A stretch of 37,275 nt of DNA. Source: Rhodopirellula bahusiensis. Lineage in GTDB: Bacteria; Planctomycetota; Planctomycetia; Pirellulales; Pirellulaceae. The stretch lies in assembly GCF_002727185.1 (NCBI RefSeq), contig NZ_NIZW01000045.1, positions 1 to 37,275 of the forward strand, written 5' to 3'. Shown piece by piece: positions 8,800 to 18,154 of this stretch; the stretch's first letter is position 1; the number at the start of each line of letters is the position of its first letter. The notes below the pieces were generated by a model. That model saw nothing but the letters and a program-made list of their open reading frames with translations, did not search any database and had not been told where the DNA came from. The position numbers were made by a program, and so were the translations under genes.

Positions 8800-10203
8800 A
8801 TGCACCCAACGAATCAGTCACACTCTCAATCTCGACGGAACTTCCTTGCTGGCGCCGGCGGCGGAATGGGAATGCTCGCGTGTGCTTCGCTCGCACAAGC
8901 GGAATCAGGACCAGATGTTCATCAGCCGCACTTTGCTCCGCGTGCAAAACGTGTGATCTGGCTGTTCATGCACGGAGGCCCCAGCCACGTTGATCTGTTT
9001 GACCCCAAACCTGCGCTGAGCAAGTACAGCGGCCAACCATTGCCAGAAAGTTTTGGCAACGTGATGACACGCCGCGATGTGAAGAAGAATCCACTCTTGG
9101 CACCCATCCGTCGTTTTCGTCCACGAGGACAATCGGGACTGGAAATCAGTGAATTCCTTCCAAACATAGCCGATCACGCTGACGATCTCTGCGTGATTCG
9201 ATCGATGCACGGTGACAGCGTGAACCATCCGCAGTCCGTCTATCAAATGAACACGGGCAGCATCTTGATGGGCAGCCCGAGTGTTGGCAGTTGGGTTGCG
9301 TATGGATTGGGATCTGAAAATCAAAACATGCCCGCGTTCGTTGTGTTGCCCGACCCTGGCGGAGGACTGAAGGGTGGACCGCCAGCATGGGGAAATGGAT
9401 ATCTGCCCGCTTCTTTCCAAGGCGTCACCATGCGTCCGGGTGCCTCTCCGATTCTGGATTTGCAACCACAACCGGGTGTCACCGCTCGACAACAAAAGCA
9501 CGATCTATCGCTGATACACAAACTAAACCGAAGGCACTTGGAAGAACGAGATTCAGATGATCGATTGACGGCCAGAGTGAAGGCCTATGAATTGGCGTTT
9601 CGCATGCAATCCGAAGCACCGGAGCTGGTTGACATACAACAGGAGACTCAACAAACAAAGCAAATGTATGGCATCGACCAAAAGGAGACACGCGAATTTG
9701 GCGAACGATGCTTGCTGGCCCGTCGAATGCTCGAAAGTGGAGTTCGGTTTGTCCAGCTGTATTCCGGCGACACGAATGGCTGGGACGCACACGCCAACGT
9801 TGACAAGAATCACACCGAATACTGCCAGCGAACCGACAAACCAATCGCGGGTTTACTACAAGACCTCAAGCAACGCGGGTTGATGGAAGACACGCTGGTG
9901 ATCTGGGGTGGCGAATTCGGACGGATGCCCATGAGCGAACAAGGAAAGGGCCGCGACCACAACCCTTGGGGCTACAGCGTCTGGCTCGCAGGTGCCGGAA
10001 TTCGCGGCGGGCGGGCCTACGGAGCAACGGATGAGATCGGACTGCGGGCGGTCACCGATAAAGTGTCTGTCAACGATTTTCATGCGACGCTGCTGCACCT
10101 GCTGGGGATCGACCACAACAACCTGACGCACTTCCACAACGGGCTGGACAAACGACTGACCGGGCCCGACGAAGCCAACTTCATCGAAGGGATCATCAGT
10201 TGA
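8800..10203 (+). CDS. DUF1501 (sulfatase-like fold) Tat-exported protein
   Basis: This 467-residue DUF1501 protein is a paralogue of the one at 5226-6665. A Tat-type signal lies at residues 13-35 (QSRRNFLAGAGGGMGMLA), followed by RVIWLFMHGGPSHVDLFDPK, ESGVRFVQLYSGDTNGWDAH, VIWGGEFGRMPMSEQGKGRD and NDFHATLLHLLGIDHNNL. The two proteins align over their whole length by eye. The ATG at 8800 gives eight bases between GAGG and the start; the ATG at 8794 leaves only two. The stop overlaps the start of the next gene (TGATG), so the two are probably translationally coupled. Confidence 0.9.
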   Translation: MHPTNQSHSQSRRNFLAGAGGGMGMLACASLAQAESGPDVHQPHFAPRAKRVIWLFMHGGPSHVDLFDPKPALSKYSGQPLPESFGNVMTRRDVKKNPLLAPIRRFRPRGQSGLEISEFLPNIADHADDLCVIRSMHGDSVNHPQSVYQMNTGSILMGSPSVGSWVAYGLGSENQNMPAFVVLPDPGGGLKGGPPAWGNGYLPASFQGVTMRPGASPILDLQPQPGVTARQQKHDLSLIHKLNRRHLEERDSDDRLTARVKAYELAFRMQSEAPELVDIQQETQQTKQMYGIDQKETREFGERCLLARRMLESGVRFVQLYSGDTNGWDAHANVDKNHTEYCQRTDKPIAGLLQDLKQRGLMEDTLVIWGGEFGRMPMSEQGKGRDHNPWGYSVWLAGAGIRGGRAYGATDEIGLRAVTDKVSVNDFHATLLHLLGIDHNNLTHFHNGLDKRLTGPDEANFIEGIIS

Positions 10204-12134
10204 TGCGTCACTCCCGAAGACAGCACCGCATCGTCTTAGCAGCATTTTCGCGGCTTGCGTTAACAACTTTGTGCACAGTATCCCTGAACACCCTGTACGC
10301 AGTGAGCTACGCGGCGGCAGAAGAGAACGCCGAGTACATCGAACTGCCGATTGACGAATACGATCGCGAACACTGGGCGTTTCTACCGATCGAGAAGCCC
10401 GAAGTACCGAAACCAGCCGACTCAGCATGGCGTCGGAATCCGATCGATGATTTCATCGAACACGAATTGAACAAACGCGGGCTAAATCCCCAGCCTCAGG
10501 CATCGCGACGAACCCTGATTCGGCGACTGAGTTTCGACCTGACCGGATTGCCGCCGACGCCAAAGCAGATCGCTGCCTTTGAATCCGACACCCGCGACAA
10601 TGCTTACGAGCGGTTGGTTGATCGGCTGCTCGACTCACCACGCTATGGCGAACGTTGGGCACAACACTGGCTCGACCTGGCTCGATTCGCGGAGACGGAT
10701 GGCTTCGAGCATGACAAGCTTCGACCCAACGCGTGGAAGTATCGAGACTGGGTCATCGACTCGCTTAACAACGACTTGCCGTATGACGAATTCATTCGCC
10801 TGCAGATCGCTGGGGATGAAATTCACCCGAACGACGAATCAGCCCTCACCGCGACGCGATTTTGTCTTTCGGGTCCCGACATGCCAGACATCAATCTGGC
10901 GGACGAGCGTCGACACACGGTCTTGAACGAATTGACGTCGACGATCGGCGAAGTCTTCCTCGGTTTGCAGGTCGGTTGTGCCCAGTGTCACGATCACAAG
11001 TACGACCCGATCAGCCAAGCGGACTTCTACCGATTGCGAGCCATTTTCGATCCCGCGGTCTCACTGAAGAAGAATCGCTCGCTCTCAACACTCGTTGAAT
11101 CATTCCCATCGAAGCAACCCAGCCATCTGATGTTGCGAGGTGATTTCCGCAGTCCTGGGCCTGAGCTGAACCCCGGCGTCATTCGAGTCGTTTCGTGGGA
11201 ACCGAACCTCTACTCACCCAAGCCATCCGACACGACCGCCGGACTCCGAACGGCTTTGGCAAATTGGTTGGTTGCGGAGGAGAATCCGTTGACCTCGCGT
11301 GTCATCGTCAACCGTGTTTGGCAACATCATTTCGGTGTCGGGCTTTCAAGTACGCCCAGTGAGTTTGGCGTGATGGGATCCGAACCCAGCCATCCCGAAC
11401 TATTGGATTGGCTCGCAGCCACATTCGTCCAGCGTGGATGGAGCTTGAAGTCACTTCACCAAACGATCGTCACGTCGGCCACTTACCGTCAACGCAGCCG
11501 GTTGGCTGGAGACGCGACTGCGGTCGAACGAGACGCGTGGAAGGAAGCGAAGAAGCTGGACCCTCGTGCTGAGCTGTTGTCACGCTACCCGCGTTGGCGA
11601 TTGGAAGGCGAAGCAATCCGTGACGCGATGCTGGTTGCGTCCGAGCAGATCAACTGGAAGACGGGTGGCCCCGGCATTCGCCCGCCGCTGCCAAAAGAAC
11701 TGGTCGGAAGGTTGCTCAAGAACCAATGGAACGTCACGAAGGATCCGTCCGAGCACCATCGGCGCAGCATTTTTGTCTTCGCACGTCGAAATTTGCGTTA
11801 CCCGATCTTCGAAGTGTTCGACCGCCCCAGTGCGAACACCAGCTGTTCAAGCCGAGGCGTCTCCACCACGGCCCCGCAGTCGCTTCACCTACTGAACTCC
11901 GAGTTCTCGCTTGAATTGTCTCGAAAGATGGCGACCACCATCGCGACAGAGTTCGCGTCTGAACCCCAACGCATCGAATCCGCTTTCCAACGCACGCTCG
12001 GCCGAGCACCGACCAGGGATGAACAGCGTGAAGTACAAGACTTCATGAGCGCCAGCAAGGCGACCAATGCCGAGAAACACGCTCACCTTTGCCTCGTACT
12101 CTTCAATAGCAACGAGTTCGTCACCGTCGACTGA
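10203..12134 (+). CDS. DUF1549-DUF1553 planctomycete protein
   Basis: This 643-residue exported protein has an N-terminal hydrophobic segment (LAAFSRLALTTLCTVSLNTL) and a predicted cleavage after about YAAA. DUF1549 follows (FDLTGLPPTPKQ, RYGERWAQHWLDLARFAETDG, and CAQCHDHKYDP near residue 259, a CxxCH), then DUF1553 (VIVNRVWQHHFGVGLSSTPSEFG to the C-terminus). Unlike the homologue at 2759-5116 it lacks the N-terminal cytochrome domain, so CAQCH is the only haem-type motif seen. The start ATG overlaps the stop of the upstream DUF1501 gene by one base, indicating an operon. The gene order, DUF1501 then DUF1553, is the reverse of the first pair. Molecular function is unknown. Confidence 0.9.
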   Translation: MRHSRRQHRIVLAAFSRLALTTLCTVSLNTLYAVSYAAAEENAEYIELPIDEYDREHWAFLPIEKPEVPKPADSAWRRNPIDDFIEHELNKRGLNPQPQASRRTLIRRLSFDLTGLPPTPKQIAAFESDTRDNAYERLVDRLLDSPRYGERWAQHWLDLARFAETDGFEHDKLRPNAWKYRDWVIDSLNNDLPYDEFIRLQIAGDEIHPNDESALTATRFCLSGPDMPDINLADERRHTVLNELTSTIGEVFLGLQVGCAQCHDHKYDPISQADFYRLRAIFDPAVSLKKNRSLSTLVESFPSKQPSHLMLRGDFRSPGPELNPGVIRVVSWEPNLYSPKPSDTTAGLRTALANWLVAEENPLTSRVIVNRVWQHHFGVGLSSTPSEFGVMGSEPSHPELLDWLAATFVQRGWSLKSLHQTIVTSATYRQRSRLAGDATAVERDAWKEAKKLDPRAELLSRYPRWRLEGEAIRDAMLVASEQINWKTGGPGIRPPLPKELVGRLLKNQWNVTKDPSEHHRRSIFVFARRNLRYPIFEVFDRPSANTSCSSRGVSTTAPQSLHLLNSEFSLELSRKMATTIATEFASEPQRIESAFQRTLGRAPTRDEQREVQDFMSASKATNAEKHAHLCLVLFNSNEFVTVD

Positions 12135-12455
12135 ACGCAATGCACTCGTGCCAGGTTAGCCGGGTACGTCACAGGGGACTGTGACGGCGACAATCTACAA
12201 CCCGCCGCGTTAGCAAGGCCAGCAACATCAGCCGCAACGCGTTAGCGTCCGGTTTCCACCCAGTGCAAGCGTGGCCTATTTCGCATTACTCACCACCAGA
12301 AAACCACCGTAACCGGCGGTCTTCTACGTCCGAATCCAAACGAGTTAATTTCCGCAATAGTTTCGACGAATTGCTCCTCCGCATGCGAAGCGCGAGAGCC
12401 CCGGTGGGCTCATGGTACGTATCGACCAATCGGAACCACGTTACAAGATCATGCC
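12135..12455. other. intergenic region with a palindromic repeat
   Basis: About 320 bp without a convincing gene. The first third holds the GTCACAG...CTGTGAC repeat described separately. The rest shows no RNA gene or obvious terminator. Confidence 0.45.
12167..12220. repeat. interspersed repeat, GTCACAG hairpin type, copy 1
   Basis: A 7-bp perfect inverted repeat GTCACAG-GGGA-CTGTGAC (12168-12185) is followed by a tail containing ACAACCCGCCGCGTTAGCAA. A nearly identical unit lies at 20244-20299, and the tail alone recurs at about 20082-20106. Confidence 0.75.
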
Positions 12456-13163
12456 ATGTACCGCTCCACGCCATCCCAAACGATCCCTCTTTGGATCAAG
12501 ATCGCCTTCACATCCTTCGTCGCAGTCCTCACTCCGTACTACTGGATCGAATACGGACCAACCAATTTTCTCTACTTCTGCGACGTCGCATTGTTCCTCG
12601 CCGTTGCCGCGGTGTGGACGGAACGTCCGATCTTTGCATCAATGGCCGCGGTTGGGATCACCATCCCGCAACTGCTTTGGCAAGTCGACTTTGTTGGGCA
12701 ACTGATCGGTGTCCCCGCGACGGGGATGACTGACTACATGTTCGATCCGGGCATCTCGCTCTTCGCTCGCGGTTTATCCTTCTTCCACTTCTGGTTGCCC
12801 ATGTTGTTGATCTATCTCGTGTGGCGACTGGGCTACGACCGCCGCGCGTTTGTCGCTTGGACAGGCATCGCTTGGCTGTTGCTGGTGGTTTGTTACTTCC
12901 TGATGCCACCCGCCGGTGCTCAGCTGGACTTCCCCAACCAACCCCACAACATCAACTATGTGCACGGCATGGACGACGCTCAGCCACAACAATGGATGCC
13001 GGGATGGGCGTGGCTATCAATGCTGTTCGTCGGCCTGCCTGCCGTGATCTATTACCCAACGCATCTGGTCCTGAAAACCTTCCTGCCAGGTCCCTCACCC
13101 AGCAGTTCTCAGCCAGTCCCCGCAATCTCCCTGACGTCGTCCCCACTCCCTGAAGCGTCCTAG
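12456..13163 (+). CDS. conserved multi-pass membrane protein, function unknown
   Basis: The 235-residue protein is very hydrophobic and shows about six or seven membrane segments. They include WIKIAFTSFVAVLTPYYWI, FLYFCDVALFLAVAAVW, FFHFWLPMLLIYLVWRL, WTGIAWLLLVVCYFLMP and AWLSMLFVGLPAVIYYP. A loop with PQLLWQVDFVGQLIGVPATG and a later loop NINYVHGMDDAQPQQWMP carry many aromatic and polar residues. The C-terminus is a proline/serine-rich tail. I do not recognise a named family. It stands alone on its strand, 180 bp before a small stress-type gene. The coding call rests on its consistent hydrophobic pattern; no function can be assigned. Confidence 0.75.
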   Translation: MYRSTPSQTIPLWIKIAFTSFVAVLTPYYWIEYGPTNFLYFCDVALFLAVAAVWTERPIFASMAAVGITIPQLLWQVDFVGQLIGVPATGMTDYMFDPGISLFARGLSFFHFWLPMLLIYLVWRLGYDRRAFVAWTGIAWLLLVVCYFLMPPAGAQLDFPNQPHNINYVHGMDDAQPQQWMPGWAWLSMLFVGLPAVIYYPTHLVLKTFLPGPSPSSSQPVPAISLTSSPLPEAS

Positions 13164-13343
13164 GAAAGCAAACACAAACAGTATCCAAACCTCAGTGACT
13201 ATCGCCACATCTACAAAACGCATGGTGAGGATATGGCTGAAGAAGATGTGCCGTAATCGCGATCGGCCCGGCGTTTGCTCCTCGCTCCTGGTCAACGTGA
13301 GTTGCTGCTCACGGAAATGATCCCCATCCACAAGGAGTTTCTG

Positions 13344-13697
13344 ATGGCTACGAAAGCATACACCTACACCGACGACGACCTGAGCACCTGGGAACGCATC
13401 AAAAAAGCGTTTGCGAATGACTGGGAGCAAACGAAGGCGGATTTCGGATCCGACTCGTCACGCGACATGGACCAAGATGTCGACGACACATTGAAACAGA
13501 TGTCTGGTTCAGACGATGCCTTTGAGAACCGGGAACAAGCCTTCCGGTTTGGCTACACCGCTCAAAATCGTTTCGGCACCGAGCATCCCACTTGGAACGA
13601 CAATGTCGATCGAAAACTTCGCGATGAATACGACGGCGACTACGAGGCCGATCGAGCCTACATCCAACACGCGTATGGCTATCGCGCCCGAGGCTGA
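13344..13697 (+). CDS. small acidic protein, possibly stress-related
   Basis: The 117-residue soluble protein is rich in Asp, Glu and aromatic residues. The N-terminal part contains WERIKKAFANDWEQTKADFG, and the C-terminal part contains FRFGYTAQNRFG and RKLRDEYDGDYEADRAYIQ. The Trp-Glu-x-x-Lys helix and YG-type motifs resemble small general-stress-associated proteins, but I cannot name a family. The start is well supported: AAGGAG lies about six bases before the ATG at 13344. It precedes a Na+/H+ antiporter gene on the same strand, and a BON-domain gene lies beyond that, so an osmotic or envelope-stress role is inferred. Confidence 0.7.
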   Translation: MATKAYTYTDDDLSTWERIKKAFANDWEQTKADFGSDSSRDMDQDVDDTLKQMSGSDDAFENREQAFRFGYTAQNRFGTEHPTWNDNVDRKLRDEYDGDYEADRAYIQHAYGYRARG

Positions 13698-13911
13698 GCG
13701 CGGAAGTGATTGGACAAAACACACGAGCCACTGAGGCATCGGCCCGGTTGCTCGTTTGGGCGGCGGTGAATATCAAGCGGGAGGTGCCCGCACGCGTTCG
13801 CCGCACCGGTGTGGCATTGCCCAGTCCACCACCGATGGGCTGGCTCTTCTACATGACAATGCCCAATATCACTGGTCGCCAGAGCCAGTGCATCAAAACA
13901 AGGATGCAACG

Positions 13912-15171
13912 ATGAGTGTGGAACCGGTGACCGCTTGGGCACTTCTGTCCGGGCTGATCTTTCTGCTCGCTGCACTGGGTCGAGGCCCAATGCGTCGTTG
14001 GCCGGTGTCCATGCCCGCCCTCTACCTGCTGATCGGTGCCGCGATCGGACCTTGGGGCCTGCGATTGCTTGATTTCGAGTTGATCAAACATGTCAAAGTG
14101 GTGGAGTCAGTGACTGAAGTCGCTGTCCTGATCAGTTTGCTCACCGCCGGATTGCAACTCAAACCAAAGTGGTATCACTACCTCACGGCCCCCATTCCGT
14201 TGGCGTCCGTGACGATGATTGTCACGATCGCCGGAGTCGCCATGGTGGGGACGATGCTGCTGGGCTTGCCCTTGGGGGCGGCGATTCTGCTGGGAGCGGT
14301 TCTTGCACCGACGGATCCAGTGCTAGCGAGCGACGTTCAAGTCAAACATCATCAAGACACGGATCGATTGCGATACGCACTCACGGGCGAAGCGGGATTG
14401 AACGACGGGGCCGCTTTTCCGTTCATCATGCTTGGACTGGGATTGCTCGGTCACCATTCGCTTGGCGAATATGGTTGGCGATGGATCACGGTTGATCTTT
14501 TGTGGGCAACCTCCGCAGGACTTGGTATTGGCTGGGCGAGTGGTTACTCAGTCAGCCGCGTGGCGGTGTGGATCAAACGTCAGACCAACTCGCCCGCCGC
14601 CTGTGAAGAAGCGTTGACGTTGGGCCTGATCGGGCTGAGTTATGGGGCCGCGTTGTTGATTCATGCCTACGGATTTCTGGCGGTCTTCGCCGCGGGCGTC
14701 GCGATGCGGCGGTACGCGGAAAGGCAATCCGATGACGAACAGCCTGACAAGCTGATGCACACGGTGACCGAAGTGAATGACCAATTCGGGCGTATCATGG
14801 AAGTTGCCGTCGTCGTGCTGGTCGGCGCGTTAGTAACCTCCTACTGGACGATCGCGAACGATTGGTGGATCGCGATGCTTGTATTCCTTCTGTTCCGGCC
14901 GATTGGCGTGTTGCTCGCGCTTGGGATGAAAGACATTCGCTTCTCGCAAAAGGTCCTGATCTCGCTCTTCGGCATCCGCGGAATCGGATCGCTCTACTAC
15001 CTGAGCTACGCGATCAGTCATGGGCTGGAGGAGAGCATTGCGAATCGACTCGCCGGAATCGTCCTCACCACAATCACGCTTTCTATCATGATCCATAGCA
15101 ACGCAGCATCCTTGATGATGCAAAGGTACGCGAACGGAAAGGATGACGAGACATCTCCCGCCAGCGAATGA
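13912..15171 (+). CDS. CPA1-type Na+(K+)/H+ antiporter
   Basis: This 419-residue inner-membrane transporter of the monovalent cation:proton antiporter-1 family would exchange Na+ or K+ for H+. About 11-12 membrane helices are visible. The family-defining APTDPVLASDVQV (near residue 135-145) and LTGEAGLNDGAAFPF (near 155-175) carry the acidic ion-binding residues. FGIRGIGSLYYLSYAI near the C-terminus matches the conserved late helix. There is no long cytoplasmic regulatory tail. The ATG at 13912 has AAGGA seven bases upstream; the open frame runs in from 13756, but that part is not membrane-like. Ion selectivity cannot be read from the sequence. Confidence 0.88.
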   Translation: MSVEPVTAWALLSGLIFLLAALGRGPMRRWPVSMPALYLLIGAAIGPWGLRLLDFELIKHVKVVESVTEVAVLISLLTAGLQLKPKWYHYLTAPIPLASVTMIVTIAGVAMVGTMLLGLPLGAAILLGAVLAPTDPVLASDVQVKHHQDTDRLRYALTGEAGLNDGAAFPFIMLGLGLLGHHSLGEYGWRWITVDLLWATSAGLGIGWASGYSVSRVAVWIKRQTNSPAACEEALTLGLIGLSYGAALLIHAYGFLAVFAAGVAMRRYAERQSDDEQPDKLMHTVTEVNDQFGRIMEVAVVVLVGALVTSYWTIANDWWIAMLVFLLFRPIGVLLALGMKDIRFSQKVLISLFGIRGIGSLYYLSYAISHGLEESIANRLAGIVLTTITLSIMIHSNAASLMMQRYANGKDDETSPASE

Positions 15172-15309
15172 ACGCTCGGCGATTCGTGTCTCAGTCGGCA
15201 ACTGATGTCGAGGACTCTCGCTGGTTTGCTCAGCAACGATTCTTGATTCCGCTCGCTCAGCAAATGGCTTGCACTGCACGGGAAAATCCAAATCACTGGC
15301 GAATGGTTC

Positions 15310-16779
15310 TCACTGCGGGATGAAGTACTGCTCGCCGGAATGGGGAGGGTGATAGCGGACTTTGATCATGTTGTGTGGATGATGAGCCCCCGCCTCCACG
15401 GCCAAGTCCATCGCAGTCTGCCACTGGAGCCAAGTGTCGACGTGGCCTCGCAAGATAGCGACGCCGTCTTCCACCGTGACGTCAATCTGGTCGCTGCGAT
15501 CCAACAACGTGTACTTCAGCTTACGGTTGAGATCCTTCGTGATTCGCTCATCACTTTTGCCGGACGGTTCGGCTTCGACCGCAAGTGAGTTGTTGACGTG
15601 AACAACCCCGGCAACACCGTCGGCGATCGCGTGAGCAACCCTTTTTTCCAGTTGTGAATCCACCAAGCCATACAGGCTGACGTGTGCTCGGTCGCAGTGG
15701 ACTCGGATCTCGCGACGATCGAGGTGACCACTTCGGGCGAGAGCTTGCTGCGTCTCTTTGATAATGGTCGCATCGGAAGGTTGTTCGTTCGGGTACTCCA
15801 CCTCCAAATCATTGTTGATTCGGCGGACTCCGACGACGTTGCGAACCAGTTCGGCCGCTCGCGTTTGGACAAAGCCTCGATCAACGGTGCCGGTTAACTG
15901 GACCTTGGCTTGTTTGGTTGAAACATCAATCTCTTCAACGCGAGAAAAGAGATATGGGTCGGCCTCGAACGAGCGACGGACCGCAGCGGTGATGCTTTGA
16001 TCATCCATGTCAGCGTATCGCTGTTCACGAAGCGAATCGTCAAGCTTGTCTGGATTGACTTCTACATCGGTGACGTCGACAGCCGCGATGCCCCAAATCT
16101 CAGCGATTTGTCCCAAGCGGTCTTTCGCCGCGACCGAGCCAACCGCACCGCTCAGCTTTGCAACATGTTCGTTGACCTGGACGTCGATATTCGCGTTGTC
16201 AAAGTAGACCGATTGAACGATGAGAGCACTGATCTCCGCTCGCAACTCTTCGTCGGAGCGATCGCTCGACATGCGAACCGTGATCTGATTGTCGACTTCA
16301 GAAACACCGCGGACGCCGGCAGCAGCAAACTCAGCGATCCGTTTCTGGGCCAACGAGTCAACTTCGCCGAGGAGTGCGACCGTGCCACCAGAGACTTCCG
16401 TTTTGATCGGAGGCTTTTCCACACCATCGTTGAAACGCAACACCTTTCGCACGTCGGACTGAATTTCGGAATCCGATCGCGATGACCGTTTGACCAGAAT
16501 TCGGTTTTGGACCGCGACAACACCTCTTGTTCGCTTGGCGATCGATTCGGCAATTTGCCGATCCTGCAAACTGAGAACGGTACCGGCAAGCGTGACAATG
16601 TTGGACTCAACCACCACGTCGATTTCATTCTCACTCAATCGTCCCGCGTCGTCGAAATCGGCTTCGATCGCAGATTGAAGTTCTTCGGTGGTGGGCGACG
16701 GTGAATCGGCGAACGATGTGGAGCAAAGTAGAAACGCGGCGGAAAGAGATGCCGCCAGACTTTGTTTGATCAAGATCAT
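15310..16779 (-). CDS. exported protein with six BON domains
   Basis: The 489-residue protein has a signal peptide (residues 1-24, ILIKQSLAASLSAAFLLCST, cleaved near FADS). About six tandem BON domains fill the rest, roughly at residues 32-99, 104-171, 176-245, 263-331, 338-405 and 411-478. Each shows the pattern of an acidic helix, then V-x-L-x-G-x-V (for example VVESNIVTLAGTV, VSGGTVALLGEV, VEDGVAILRGHV), then a helix and V-x-x-V-x-N. BON domains are lipid- or surface-associated modules found in OsmY and in secretins. Most such proteins have one to three, so six is long. The protein is probably periplasmic and envelope-protective. It faces the antiporter gene convergently, 138 bp away. Confidence 0.88.
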   Translation of the reverse strand: MILIKQSLAASLSAAFLLCSTSFADSPSPTTEELQSAIEADFDDAGRLSENEIDVVVESNIVTLAGTVLSLQDRQIAESIAKRTRGVVAVQNRILVKRSSRSDSEIQSDVRKVLRFNDGVEKPPIKTEVSGGTVALLGEVDSLAQKRIAEFAAAGVRGVSEVDNQITVRMSSDRSDEELRAEISALIVQSVYFDNANIDVQVNEHVAKLSGAVGSVAAKDRLGQIAEIWGIAAVDVTDVEVNPDKLDDSLREQRYADMDDQSITAAVRRSFEADPYLFSRVEEIDVSTKQAKVQLTGTVDRGFVQTRAAELVRNVVGVRRINNDLEVEYPNEQPSDATIIKETQQALARSGHLDRREIRVHCDRAHVSLYGLVDSQLEKRVAHAIADGVAGVVHVNNSLAVEAEPSGKSDERITKDLNRKLKYTLLDRSDQIDVTVEDGVAILRGHVDTWLQWQTAMDLAVEAGAHHPHNMIKVRYHPPHSGEQYFIPQ

Positions 16780-16982
16780 GAGTGGCCCTGGTGCGAGGAT
16801 GGGAAGTACAACACAACCAGGACCGCAAACGGTGCGCCGATGCTTCTCGTGAAGTCGAAGGGTGGCACGATCGCTCTTCTCTTATCCGATCGATTTCCAA
16901 CGACCAATTTTGACCCACCAGAAAAGTCCGCAATCGACCAACACCGCGGAGGACGAGCTGGAGGCCATCCACCGGATGTTCG

Positions 16983-17267
16983 TCAGCGTGACAAAAACAT
17001 TTGTCGAAGGACGGTCCACCAGCGGACCGAGAACAATGGGCGATCACCACGACCGCAAGAAAGCTCAACGACGGTTCTGTCGTTGTGTTCGACGACAACA
17101 TCCTGCCTGACCGCCTCTGCGACAGCGAGCAAGGTACGTCGCATGGACCGAAGCTGGTTGAGTGAGGCACGAGGAACAGAGCCCTTTGAAGAGATCATGA
17201 TCGTTCCCTCCGCGTTCGTCGAAATCGTCACCGTCTGAACGGAACTGGAACCCTGAATGCGCTCCAT
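16983..17267 (-). CDS. small hypothetical protein
   Basis: This 94-residue open frame starts with MERIQGSSSVQTVTIS and has a helical basic centre (RASLNQLRSMRRTLLAVAEA) followed by VVVEHNDRTVVELSCGR. No family was recognised. It begins 20 bp after the stop of the DUF1349-like gene on the same strand, with GGTGAA about seven bases before the ATG, so it may be the second gene of a two-gene unit. The plus-strand frame over the same DNA looks less protein-like. The call is moderate. Confidence 0.45.
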   Translation of the reverse strand: MERIQGSSSVQTVTISTNAEGTIMISSKGSVPRASLNQLRSMRRTLLAVAEAVRQDVVVEHNDRTVVELSCGRGDRPLFSVRWWTVLRQMFLSR

Positions 17268-17287
17268 CGACAATTCACCGACTTGGA

Positions 17288-18022
17288 CTATTCGTCGCTC
17301 GGCACCGAGCCTCGCTGCAACGACAATGCGGAGTACCTCGGCTCAAAGTTTCCTTTCGAAGTGCTGATCGCAGCCACGCCAGCGACAATGCCATTCCCCG
17401 CCCACGCTTCCGCGCGAAGTTCCTTCGGGTCGCCATGTTCCCAGTTGTTTCCGTCAAGGCTCACCGAGCCGAGCATGAGATCGCCCTTGCGTTCCAGCCG
17501 GAGCCAGGTCGGCTTGGATTGATCCGCTGGTAGCTCTCCGACGATGCCAATTCTTTCGAGCCTCCCGTCCACGCGGATTTCAAAGTTCGTGTAGGGCTCA
17601 GGCTCACCCGCTTGCCGATGAAGCGTCGCACGCTCGAGTCGAATGAAGTTCCCCTCGTCAGCGAACACGACCAGCCCCGCACCTGTGTATCCGGTACGGC
17701 CCGGTTGCGTTGATTCATCGCCCGGTTGAAACATACCGTCCACCCGAACTTCAACAACGAAGTCACCGGAAACAGGTTGAACGACCCGAGGAGCCGTGCT
17801 GCTTTCCAACTCGGGACTCAAGTCATGAGGCGTCTCGGTACCGGGCACAACAATCGTCAAATCTTCATCGGAAGCAGCGAAACTGCAGTCGCCCGCGGGG
17901 TTGATCGGCGTGCCCCAGCCTTCAATTTGCTGTTCCTTTACTGTCGGTTCCTTTGCCGCCGGTTCCTGGGCGACGAGGTGAAAGCCAAAGGTTGCGAAAG
18001 CGACGAAAGCTACAAATCTCAT
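17288..18022 (-). CDS. secreted DUF1349-like (concanavalin A-like) protein
   Basis: The 244-residue protein has a signal peptide (RFVAFVAFATFGFHLVAQ, predicted cleavage near residue 18). A beta-rich domain follows with the DUF1349/REE1-like pattern: DFVVEVRVDGMF, GAGLVVFADEGNFIRLERA, a later WLRLERKGDLMLGSVSLDG, and GVAAISTSKGNFEPRYSAL. This is the concanavalin A-like fold often used for carbohydrate binding. The frame extends 14 codons further upstream to 18064, but the ATG at 18022 places the signal peptide at the N-terminus. It precedes the small gene at 16983-17267 on the same strand. No ligand or enzymatic activity can be given. Confidence 0.75.
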   Translation of the reverse strand: MRFVAFVAFATFGFHLVAQEPAAKEPTVKEQQIEGWGTPINPAGDCSFAASDEDLTIVVPGTETPHDLSPELESSTAPRVVQPVSGDFVVEVRVDGMFQPGDESTQPGRTGYTGAGLVVFADEGNFIRLERATLHRQAGEPEPYTNFEIRVDGRLERIGIVGELPADQSKPTWLRLERKGDLMLGSVSLDGNNWEHGDPKELRAEAWAGNGIVAGVAAISTSKGNFEPRYSALSLQRGSVPSDE

Positions 18023-18154
18023 GACTTGCCTCGGTGTTCGGTGTGAGTGCGGAGAATCGGTCAAGCCGGCGAATCTTTCGCTGATTCAGTGGCATGAACA
18101 TGGTGCGAATCGAAAGACGCCCCCCCCCCTCAAATGCTACCCCCACGCCCCTCT

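Noticed and set aside
16762..17238. 158-codon plus-strand frame upstream of the BON gene
   Set aside because: It overlaps the BON start region and a more protein-like minus-strand frame, and has no recognisable motif.
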